64,000 nt of DNA from Ligustrum vulgare. Taxonomy: Eukaryota > Streptophyta > Magnoliopsida > Lamiales > Oleaceae. The notes beneath the pieces are model-generated. The model had not been told where the DNA came from, did not search any database, and saw only the letters and a list, made by a program, of their open reading frames with translations. Of the stretch, positions 56,904 to 64,000 are shown in pieces (within the stretch, counting starts at the first letter, position 1; every line of letters starts with the position of its first letter). The stretch spans positions 21,699,446-21,763,445 of the forward strand of contig OY743172.1 in assembly GCA_963555705.1 (NCBI GenBank), written 5' to 3'. Position numbers and translations under genes: made by a program.

Positions 56904-57455
56904 ATGGATATCATTCTTACAAACATTCGCAAGTATTATTCCAGTCTTCCAATGAATGATCTGAGGAAAATTTATCGAATAAGACTCGAAAGATTGAGGT
57001 TGCTGATGGCTCATGGTGTTTCAGAAGATGTTCGCTGGTTGATCGAAGCAAAGGTTCGACTATCTGGTGAATTACCTATGACATTTCCAAAGCACATGCC
57101 TGGTTTAGGCAAAAGCACCTTCGCAAAGAAACGAAGAGCAAAAAGGCTGAATGGTTGCTACAAATGTGCTCGTTGGAACTGTGATACTCGTTGCAAAACA
57201 GTAGGATATTCTTCTACTAATCGGGATGATAAAATCAAATTCATAAAGGGTGGACTGAGTAAGGAGTCTTTGGATGATATTCGACTGACTCTTGAGACGC
57301 ACCCAAGTGGTTATGTGCAACGTGAACTTCTCTCCTTATACACTCAGTTTAACGAGGACAAAAATCGTTATAGTCTCCAAAATATAATAGCAAAAGATCC
57401 TGTTTGCCAGTCTGTTTTACAAAATGAGGCTTCTGGCAGTTCAGCAATGATATAA
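56904..57455 (+). CDS. Basic cysteine-cluster protein, similar to plant-virus nucleic-acid-binding proteins
   Basis: I choose ATG 56904 (183 residues) because the upstream ATG at 56856 overlaps the TATA-like box; the frame itself is open from 56856. An amphipathic basic N-terminal half (KIYRIRLERLRLLMAHG) is followed by G-x-G-K-S-T-F-A-K-K-R-R-A-K-R and a cysteine cluster C-x2-C-x4-C-x3-C (residues 85-97, CYKCARWNCDTRC). The order helical part, arginine-rich stretch, then Cys cluster recalls the 3'-proximal nucleic-acid-binding/cysteine-rich proteins of carlaviruses and relatives, which act in silencing suppression or host gene regulation. Spacing of the last two Cys differs, and there is an extra C-terminal ~75 residues (KGGLSKESLDDIRL). 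It is intact and intronless. Alternative: an unknown plant zinc-binding protein. Confidence 0.65.
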   Translation: MDIILTNIRKYYSSLPMNDLRKIYRIRLERLRLLMAHGVSEDVRWLIEAKVRLSGELPMTFPKHMPGLGKSTFAKKRRAKRLNGCYKCARWNCDTRCKTVGYSSTNRDDKIKFIKGGLSKESLDDIRLTLETHPSGYVQRELLSLYTQFNEDKNRYSLQNIIAKDPVCQSVLQNEASGSSAMI

Positions 57456-57513
57456 GGTAAATCTCTTGATACACATTTAAAATATTTTGCTGTTTTCTTT
57501 CACACGTTTTGGA

Positions 57514-57519
57514 AATAAA
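57514..57519 (+). terminator. Poly(A) signal after the cysteine-cluster gene
   Basis: AATAAA about 60 bp after the stop, in GGAAATAAAATATATTTTCC. It lies upstream of the next TATA-like box, so the two genes look like separate transcription units. Confidence 0.45.
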
Positions 57520-57668
57520 ATATATTTTCCTTTCTCGAGGTTTGATAAAGCTGGAAATAAATCACCGAAAGGTGATATCTTTGGTAAAACAGTCAAAAGT
57601 TGGCCGATTTTGTCAAAAGTAAATCTTTACTTTTTCAGAATCAATCAAAAACAGTAAATTTTTCCGGC

Positions 57669-57677
57669 TTTAAATAG
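57669..57677 (+). promoter_or_regulatory. TATA-like box of the LOG cargo gene
   Basis: GGCTTTAAATAGCC, about 75 bp upstream of the LOG ATG, followed by a pyrimidine-rich leader (ATCTTCTTCG, TTTTCCCTTCTTTACT). Same TTTAAATAG core as at 56861. Confidence 0.55.
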
Positions 57678-57751
57678 CCAAACATATTTCATAGTTCAGG
57701 CATCCCAAAATCACATCTTCTTCGTAAGTTTTCCCTTCTTTACTATCAAAG

Positions 57752-58405
57752 ATGGAAGCACCAAAATTTCGACAGATCAAAACTATTTGTGTATTTTGTG
57801 GATCAAAAGTGGGGAAAGGCTTCAGTTATCTAGAAGCGGCCGTAGATCTTGGAAAGAAACTGGGGGAAAAAGGTATCACTCTTGTGTATGGGGGTGGTAG
57901 CAGTGGTCTAATGGGTTGTGTTTCCCAATCTGCTCTTGCAGAGAAATCAAAAGTAATCGGTGTCATACCTGTCCCTTTGGTAGATGTTGCAGGCAAAACA
58001 CGAGGGCATGAAGTTCAAACCTTATCCATCCATGAACGCATAACTTGTATGCTATATGGTTCTGATGCCTTTATAGCCCTGCCCGGAGGTTTTGGTACCT
58101 TAGAAGAAATCTTTAACATTACCTCGTGGGCTCAACTAGATCTCCATACTAAGCCTATTGGGCTTCTGAATGTTAACAATTTCTTTGATGGTTTGTTAAC
58201 CTTTCTTGATTATGCTGTGGAACAGGGATTCATCTCTCCATTTTCCAGAAGGCTCCTTATTTCTGCTCCTACTATTGATGAACTACTGGATAAGCTGCAG
58301 TCATATATCTCAATACAAGATCCAGCAGGGGTTAAGATAGATTGGTCGCAAGGAAGGGGAATCAAGCGAAAATGGAGTCCGGTTAATGTAAACTTAACTT
58401 TATGA
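57752..58405 (+). CDS. LOG-like: LOG-type cytokinin riboside 5'-monophosphate phosphoribohydrolase
   Basis: A 217-residue intact frame with the whole LOG/lysine-decarboxylase-like fold: ICVFCGS (12-18), LVYGGGSSGLMG (44-55), VIGVIP (68-73), H-E-R (94-96) and the signature PGGFGTLEE (111-119). LOG enzymes release active cytokinin bases from their nucleotides in the cytosol, usually as dimers. Arg96 and Glu of the PGG-x-GT-x-x-E motif, needed for catalysis, are present. Residue 97 is Ile where most LOGs have Lys; I recall a plant clade with HERI and a C-terminal Lys/Arg-rich tail, which this copy resembles (KIDWSQGRGIKRKW). Plant LOG genes normally have several introns; this one has none, as expected of a retro-copied gene. 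Intact, recent, and antisense to the element. Confidence 0.93.
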   Translation: MEAPKFRQIKTICVFCGSKVGKGFSYLEAAVDLGKKLGEKGITLVYGGGSSGLMGCVSQSALAEKSKVIGVIPVPLVDVAGKTRGHEVQTLSIHERITCMLYGSDAFIALPGGFGTLEEIFNITSWAQLDLHTKPIGLLNVNNFFDGLLTFLDYAVEQGFISPFSRRLLISAPTIDELLDKLQSYISIQDPAGVKIDWSQGRGIKRKWSPVNVNLTL

Positions 58406-58422
58406 ATCTTAGAATATGTGGG

Positions 58423-58625
58423 GGTAGAGTACGGAGTATTCTTACTCTCGAGACACCCCTCTAATTTCCTAGGATTTCCTTAATGTTTAAATCTTGTGTG
58501 TACCTCAAAGGTTCTAGGTGGTAGATTACGGAGTATTCTTACTCTCGAAACACACCTCTTTGAAGGTTTCTTTATTTCCTCAAAAGATCAGAGGTGGTAG
58601 GATACGGCTACTCCGGAAACACATC
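58423..58625 (+). other. Three related hairpins in the LOG 3' region
   Basis: GGTAGAGTACGGAGTATTC... (58423-58457), a sister copy at 58519-58555 and a third at 58594-58625. In the first two, GAGTA-TTCT-TACTC forms an inner hairpin; in the third it is replaced by CGG-CTACT-CCG. Outer arms also pair in each (GGGGT/ACCCC, AGGTG/CACCT, AGAGGTG/CA-TCTCT). Sequence differs but pairing remains, which suggests selected RNA structure. Confidence 0.65.
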
Positions 58626-58727
58626 TCTCAATTTGAGGAATTTCCCATGTTGCTTTCTTTTGCTTTTGCGTGTTTCATGTATTTCTTTTCCAGTGTGACT
58701 CTTTGTGTGTTCTCCTTATGAGAAAAT

Positions 58728-58733
58728 AATAAA
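58728..58733 (+). terminator. Poly(A) signal after LOG
   Basis: AATAAA in GAGAAAATAATAAAATC, about 320 bp after the stop and 100 bp after the third hairpin. Confidence 0.5.
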
Positions 58734-58739
58734 ATCTCT

Positions 58740-60405
58740 GCTATCATCTACTAAATCTCGTTTGTGATGTAAATGAACTTGCATGTCTAACCTTAATTCC
58801 TTTAGTGGATGCTTATCATATCATGCTCTTAATTCCAAATGATAAAATTCTGGACAGAGTCTCCCTTGTAATTTGGACTTATCCCAAACCATAAGCATAC
58901 TTCATAACTCACAATAATAAATAACTCCACATTTGATCACAACGATCTAAAAATATTGAAAACGATTCCAACACTTCAATATCATCAAAAAAATATCCCA
59001 TAATTCAATTCATAATTCCTCAACATAACAATTTCAAATCATATTTTTCAATATCACAATATCACTTCCTTCCATACCTTAATTGGCGCAAAAGATTACT
59101 CATACTTATATTTATAAGTCATAAATCATATTCCCAAAATTTAATCACAAGGCCAAAGTTCATAATAAATTTCTCTTCAATATAGAGACATAATTCACAT
59201 ACTCAACATAATATCCATTACTTAATTCCCAATAACCAAATCTTTAAATCTCTAACTTCATAATGTTTCTCATAAAAGTCTCATTAAAATCATATCACTT
59301 ATAATCTTAACATCTCATAAAACTTCATAAAATTGGCTCGCTATTTCTCATTAAATCTAAATGATAGATAATCTGAACATATTTCTAATCATTTCTGTTG
59401 ACTTCTCATACTTAGTGCCATGTCTAAAATCAATTATGCAAAGTCCATTTAAGGTTCATCATTTCTAAACTCGAGGACAACAATTATTTTGAAAATCATT
59501 CTTAATTCATATTATTCCCATTATGCTCAACACCCGTTCTCTTTCTTTCTTTTCTTTCCGAATTTTTTTTTTTTAGAATTGAAACTTGAAGAGTGGTACC
59601 AATAATCATCCACAGTTTTTCCTTGCTTTTAAGCAAAGGTAGTGATAAAGGGATAAATTATTGAACCGAAAATTGAAACTTGAAGAGGAAGTACTAATAA
59701 CCATCCACAGTTTTTCCCTTGTTTTTACACAAAGGTAGTGATAAAGGGATAAATTATTGTACGAATTCATTATTAATTTTGTTTGTTTAATATATTATTC
59801 CATATATTTTTGGCAAAAGTTACGAACCAACTTATTTTTCTAATTTAGTCAGTCTTACTAAGCTTAATATGAACCAAAATTCATATCAATATCCTCTATG
59901 TCTCATGATTCTACATTAAAAGGAATAAATTAAAATTCAGGCTTCTATCAATTCATATCATACTCAACATGTATATTTCACTTAAAGATTCATAACATAT
60001 GAAGATTTCATACTTAACATGTCTTAATAAAATCGTAAATGACTTGCAAAACATATAACATACCTGGTTCGAGGAGTCAATACGTGGAGAGTGACATAGT
60101 AGAGTGATGAGTTAAAATATTTCATATAATCTTATTTTCCTTTAATCAACAATAATTTAATGTGGTTGTATCCAAATCAACATTTTCTTGAATCATAATT
60201 CCTAATTAATCACAGTCTTCAAAACAAATCCAATATCGATATAGTAATTATCTCCCCATCAATAATTAATAACTTAACCCAAATAAAATTTATCGTCAAA
60301 TCTTATTTTCCTTTAGTCCCCGAACTTCTTAGAAATTTATCAAAGACATCAATATAAACATCATATCACTAACTAATTATATTCCATAAAATTTTCAGGA
60401 CATTA
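58740..60405. other. Interior AT-rich region of the cargo element, possibly a nested LTR
   Basis: No ORFs. A phrase CATCCACAGTTTTTCC..AAGGTAGTGATAAAGGGATAAATTATTG occurs twice (about 59608 and 59702). Its right end, GGACATTACA at 60397-60406, followed by purine-tract-like DNA, looks like the border of another minus-strand LTR (TGTAATGTCC). The left end of such an LTR is not visible. Confidence 0.45.
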
Positions 60406-60406
60406 C

Positions 60407-60440
60407 AAACTCCCCTGCTTAAAATGAATTTTGTCCTTGA
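60407..60440 (-). promoter_or_regulatory. Second polypurine-tract-like sequence inside the cargo element
   Basis: On minus, AAGGACAAAATTCATTTTAA then GCAGGGGAGTT lies directly before TGTAATGTCC. This is the same layout as the true tract at 55981 but diverged. It suggests the interior was assembled from parts of another element of the same broad group. Confidence 0.5.
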
Positions 60441-60871
60441 AATTCGCACATCAAATTTCATCATGCTTTTCAAAATCATAACCATACTTGACATGTGAAA
60501 ATTCAACTTTTCTTATCATAAAGCAAGCTTTTAAAGTCATGCCAATAGACTAACTTTTCATTTCATCACATGTGTAAAAAAAAAATGTGCAAATCTTTAC
60601 ATTGTTTTAAACTCATAAATCTTATAAAATAATTAACCCAACTAGAATTTCAAGGACAAATACATTAAAGAAGAAACTAAACTCTAGAAAATTTTGAAAA
60701 TATGTCTTTGAAAAATAATTTCCCATATTTTTTTTTATATAATGAATAGTGATTTCGTTCATTGTTCATCATGAATAGCACGTCGTTTTACTGTTCACGT
60801 GAATAGTGAATTTTTTTTTTTTTTAAGAAATAAAATTTCAAAATCTACAGAATCGTTTTTAAAACTCTTTT

Positions 60872-60882
60872 CTCTGATACCA
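60872..60882 (-). promoter_or_regulatory. Primer-binding site (initiator tRNA-Met)
   Basis: TGGTATCAGAG on minus, 2 nt inside the LTR at 60885. Complementary to the 3' end of plant initiator tRNA-Met, the usual primer of plant Ty3/gypsy and Ty1/copia elements. This sets the element's direction as minus. Confidence 0.88.
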
Positions 60883-60884
60883 AC

Positions 60885-62586
60885 TGTGACGACCCGAATT
60901 CTCGACCATTCGAGTGCCACTAAAAGTGACTCATATCATATTATCGAGACTTAAATAGTAATGTAAAATTATTCAAAAGAATAATTAGAATCCATAATTT
61001 TATTTGTGAATAAAAATAGAACATAATTTTCTTACATAAAGTTCAACATAATTATCTCATCAATCTTAACCACTTTTGCCACTTCCATGTTGACCGCCTC
61101 GAACCTTCAATTATCTGAAAATGGTAAATATCGTGGAGTGAGATTTATAAAATCCCAGTAAGTATACCAAGCATAATTTTCTTTTGAAAGCATATGGATC
61201 ATTTTCATCATAACATAGGATAGGATCGAAATCCTCATAAACATAGAGAGACACAAGAATTTTACCGAACTTAGATGTCAAGAATTCTTATGTGTAGCGC
61301 TACTAAACTCCGGTCCCCTTAGCATAATCATAAACATATCATATGAGACCTATAGCAATCTTGTGAGATTGATTTCATAGCAATGATCCAAACATTTTCG
61401 TAAAAACATAAGGTGTATTTACCTTTCATAAAAACATGCTTACTTTTCATAAAAACATAAGGTATACTTACTTTTCATAAAAACATAAGGTAATACCTTT
61501 CATAAAAACATACTTACTTTTCATAAAAACATAAGGTATATTTATCTTTCATAAAAACATACTTACTTTTCATAAAAACATAAGATATACTTACTTTTCA
61601 TAAAAACATAAGGTAATACCTTTCATAAAAACATACTTACTTTTCATAAAAACATAAGGTATATTTATCTTTCATAAAAACATACTTACTTTTCATAAAA
61701 ACATAAGATATACTTACCTTTTAAAAGATTAAAATGAAGTGTAGTAGTAAATGGACCAAAACTTTCTTGACCACCTTGAATTTCTCTTACTTGTGGATTT
61801 TGTCAAGAGATTGGAAATAAGTGTATATGTGTAGAGTTGTGTGTAAAAGAGATGGATTTATATAGATGTGTAAAGTTGGCATAATGTAAACATCATCATT
61901 CAATTCTATTAATTTTAACACATCCTTTTCTTAAAGTAAAGCACCATTCATATACTTTTCCATATTTATACAAATATTATGCTCTTCATGATTACATATA
62001 ATGGAGTCTTATCAACCATTCATATACTTTTCCATATTTATACAAATATTATGCTCTTCATGATTACATATAATGGAGTCTTATCAACCATTCATATACT
62101 TTTCCATATTTATACAAATATTATGCTCTTCATGATTACATATAATGGAATCTTATCAACCATTCATATACTTTTCCATATTTATACAAATATTATGCTC
62201 TTCATGATTACATATAATGGAGTCTTATCAACCATTCATATACTTTTCCATATTATTAAATTAAGATTCTCATAATTATTATATATAATGGAACCTCTCA
62301 TGCTTGCATATATTTTCTTAATTTCAATAATAAAAATAATTTTTGTATAAATAAATATTGGGATAACATTGAATTAAGTACTTGGACTTAATATACTTTA
62401 AATCAAGAGAATGGAGATATTTTTAGAAATTCGGAATTTAATTTAAAATCGAACGATCTCGATTATTTCTTGACTTGGCTATACGAATACGTCGCGGCGT
62501 TAACTTAATAAAAATGGGTGAAATAGTAGCGACACGATTTTCTATTAAAATAATTATTAATCGCGTAAAAATTCTTGGTCGCTACA
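60885..62586 (-). repeat. LTR (5' with respect to element sense), 1,702 bp
   Basis: Near-identical partner of 54278-55980, next to the primer-binding site. Contains the same repeat arrays (61400-61715 and 61948-62251). Confidence 0.93.
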
Positions 62587-62591
62587 GTTAC
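62587..62591. repeat. 5-bp target-site duplication, right
   Basis: GTTAC, matching 54273-54277. Confidence 0.93.
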
Positions 62592-63587
62592 ATCCCCATC
62601 GGGTAGGTTTTTCCATATCTTAACAACGTATTCTAATTAATTTTCCTGATTTCTTTAATAATTGTCTTTGTTGACATATATATGCTAATCTTTCAAATAG
62701 AAATTTTATTCTTGATCCTAATGTTCTAGGTATTCCAGTGTTATCTCTGATAAAATTTTCAAATTCTATTTTAAAGTATATTCCCCATGAACCTGATAAT
62801 TTATTGTAATATATATATATATATATCTCTGTATACTTCTTGATTTTCATTACTATAGAATTGGACATAATAGTATTCTTGGAATCCACAAGTGTATTCT
62901 TTGATTCTACACATATCACATATTGTTAAATTTATTAATCTCAGTCTTACATTATCTTTTTCTCTAATTGATTCTGTTTCAGCATTACTTATCCAATTTT
63001 CTCCTAAAAATTCATCCGCAATATAATCTACTAACTTTTCTATATCTCTTCTATCTTTGTTTATTAGTTCAGTTTGTACATTTCTTCTTATTAATGCTTT
63101 TGTATAACTACTTATTCATTCCCACCAATTCCTAACATGTCCTTCAAAATATGATGTTAAAATGTTAAAAAGTCTATCATTCTTTCAGTATTTTCCCATG
63201 TGTCATCTTTATTGTATAAAAAGAACAATATTATTGAATCTGCCCAAGTTAATAAGGCTTTTTTAGTATTTATTTTACAATCCAAATCTAGTTTTGTTCC
63301 TCCATGATAATTGGTTTATCATAATTATTATTTGGTTCAAATCTATCTTTATATTTATTCCCTTTAGGTGGTTGTCTATATCTGATTCTATCATAATATT
63401 GTCGGTGTGGTTTACTGTATAAGGGTGCATAACTTTCATCTAAATCTGGTAATTCTTGTTTGGAATTTCCTATTGGAGTTGGGCTAGGTGCTCCTCCAGT
63501 ATTCATTAAAATTTCTAGGCTTAATTGGTCAAAATTTTTTATAAGCAAATCTAATTCTTCATTCATTTTTATCTCGTTCTTTTTCAA
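62592..63587 (-). pseudogene. Pararetrovirus coat-protein-like region, N-terminal and central
   Basis: On minus an acidic, then basic Tyr/Arg-rich N-terminus is open at 63587-63288 (MNEELDLLIKNFDQLSLEIL, then HRQYYDRIRYRQPPKGNKY). Frame fragments continue to 62592 through several stops, including 62919-62620 in another frame. The sequence would have joined the basic tail at 54272 before the 8.3-kb element landed. Disordered N-terminus, folded centre and basic end fit a caulimovirid coat protein. Assignment rests mainly on position between the zinc knuckle and the upstream ORF. Confidence 0.55.
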
Positions 63588-64000
63588 TTTTTTGTTTAGC
63601 TTTTAGTTTTCCTAAAGTTTTTTTTATGGATTTTTGTAATTCTAATTCTTCTTCTAGTATTTTTGGTAATATGTTTTTTCTAAATTCATCATCCATACTT
63701 CCTGTATTTATTATAATTTTTCCTTATTTAAAGTGTTTCTTTCCGATTCTAAGTATTTCTTTTTTTATGAGTTTTTTTATCTATTTTCTTATCTTTGTTT
63801 TTATTATTTTCTTTGAATTCTCTAATATCGAGTTTTAGTATATTTATATCATTTCTCACTTGTTTTAATTCATTTTTTTACTTCTTGAACATCACTTATT
63901 AATGATTTTATTAATATTTTTAGATCTTCGATATATTCACTTATTGACATTTGATACTCTCGGTTTAATAGTTTGAGTTTTTGTACCATAAATAGTCTGT
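63588..64000 (-). other. Pararetrovirus sequence continuing past the window
   Basis: AT-rich, Lys/Glu/Ile-rich in translation on minus with stops. Probably the ORF before the coat protein. I cannot identify a domain. Confidence 0.4.

Larger units (their letters stand above)
54278..62586 (-). mobile_element. Non-autonomous LTR retrotransposon carrying two antisense cargo genes
   Basis: Two LTRs (54278-55980 and 60885-62586) flank a 4.9-kb interior. The TSD is GTTAC. On minus the order is LTR, 2-nt spacer, primer site TGGTATCAGAG (60872-60882, complementary to initiator tRNA-Met), interior, purine tract AAGGGGGTAAGTT (55981-55995 region), LTR; so the element's sense strand is minus. No gag, protease, RT or integrase frame exists in the interior. 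Instead two plus-strand genes (56904-57455 and 57752-58405), opposite to element transcription, are intact. It depends on proteins of another element. It belongs to the family of the solo LTR at 33577. Confidence 0.88.
45330..64000 (-). mobile_element. Endogenous pararetrovirus (Caulimoviridae), interrupted by three insertions
   Basis: On the minus strand, from 64000 down, are coat-protein-like N-terminus (63.6-62.6 kb), coat C-terminus with a Cys-His zinc knuckle (54.27-53.7 kb), aspartic protease (51.2-50.85 kb), RT/RNase H (50.2-48.95 kb), a small ORF (48.8-48.26 kb), a pararetrovirus-type promoter (47.6 kb) and a further decayed ORF region (47.2-45.3 kb). The absence of integrase next to RT, and a promoter between the last and first ORFs, point to Caulimoviridae rather than an LTR element. 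It is broken by a hAT MITE, a solo LTR and an 8.3-kb LTR element, all with TSDs. It runs past the window end. Several stops make most frames non-functional. Genus unassigned. Confidence 0.85.

Noticed and set aside
54278..62586. Possibility that the two ~1.7-kb repeats are a segmental duplication and not LTRs
   Set aside because: TSD, primer-binding site, polypurine tract and TG...CA ends are all in the right places.

Overview
This is a stretch of nuclear DNA from a flowering plant, most likely a eudicot; I cannot name the species. The evidence is a plant F-box/LRR gene, plant-type LTR retrotransposons with an initiator-Met tRNA primer site, a plant Helitron with an RPA1-like gene, hAT and PIF/Harbinger-like elements, a degraded plastid insertion, and an endogenous pararetrovirus of the Caulimoviridae. 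Almost everything is mobile DNA, much of it nested.

Layout. 1-~11000: the 3' part of a decayed Ty3/gypsy (Tat-type) retrotransposon on +, with protease, RT, RNase H, a second archaeal-type RNase H, integrase, an antisense ORF and a long 3' LTR. 11237-26014 (-): a complete, apparently intact Helitron (A|TC ... hairpin-CTAG|T) with a 1,499-codon Rep/helicase gene, a 499-codon RPA1-like gene and a captured three-exon host gene piece. 26137-27711: the one ordinary host gene, an F-box/LRR gene starting 123 bp from the Helitron end. 28.9 kb: plastid trnN and atpA fragments. 31420-37847: a hAT element whose 5' end is present twice, with a 3.2 kb solo LTR inside. 38449-39537 and 40869-41999: two non-autonomous DNA transposons. 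43 kb: an SR splicing-factor fragment. 45.3-64 kb (-): an endogenous pararetrovirus broken by a hAT MITE (46417-46628), a solo LTR (51573-53347) and an 8.3 kb LTR element (54278-62586). Target-site duplications confirm each of these three insertions.

The most unusual object is that 8.3 kb element. Its two ~1.7 kb LTRs differ at about two positions, and it has a primer site, a polypurine tract and a 5-bp TSD, but no gag or pol. It carries, antisense to its own transcription, two intact intronless genes: a basic cysteine-cluster protein resembling the nucleic-acid-binding proteins of some plant RNA viruses, and a LONELY GUY (LOG) cytokinin-activating enzyme. Each has a TTTAAATAG box upstream and AATAAA downstream, and three related hairpins follow LOG. 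A recent, non-autonomous retroelement apparently carrying a cytokinin-activation enzyme and a virus-like regulator as cargo is the best candidate here for an undescribed system.

All exon structures, motif calls and family assignments come from reading the sequence by eye; no database search was possible.
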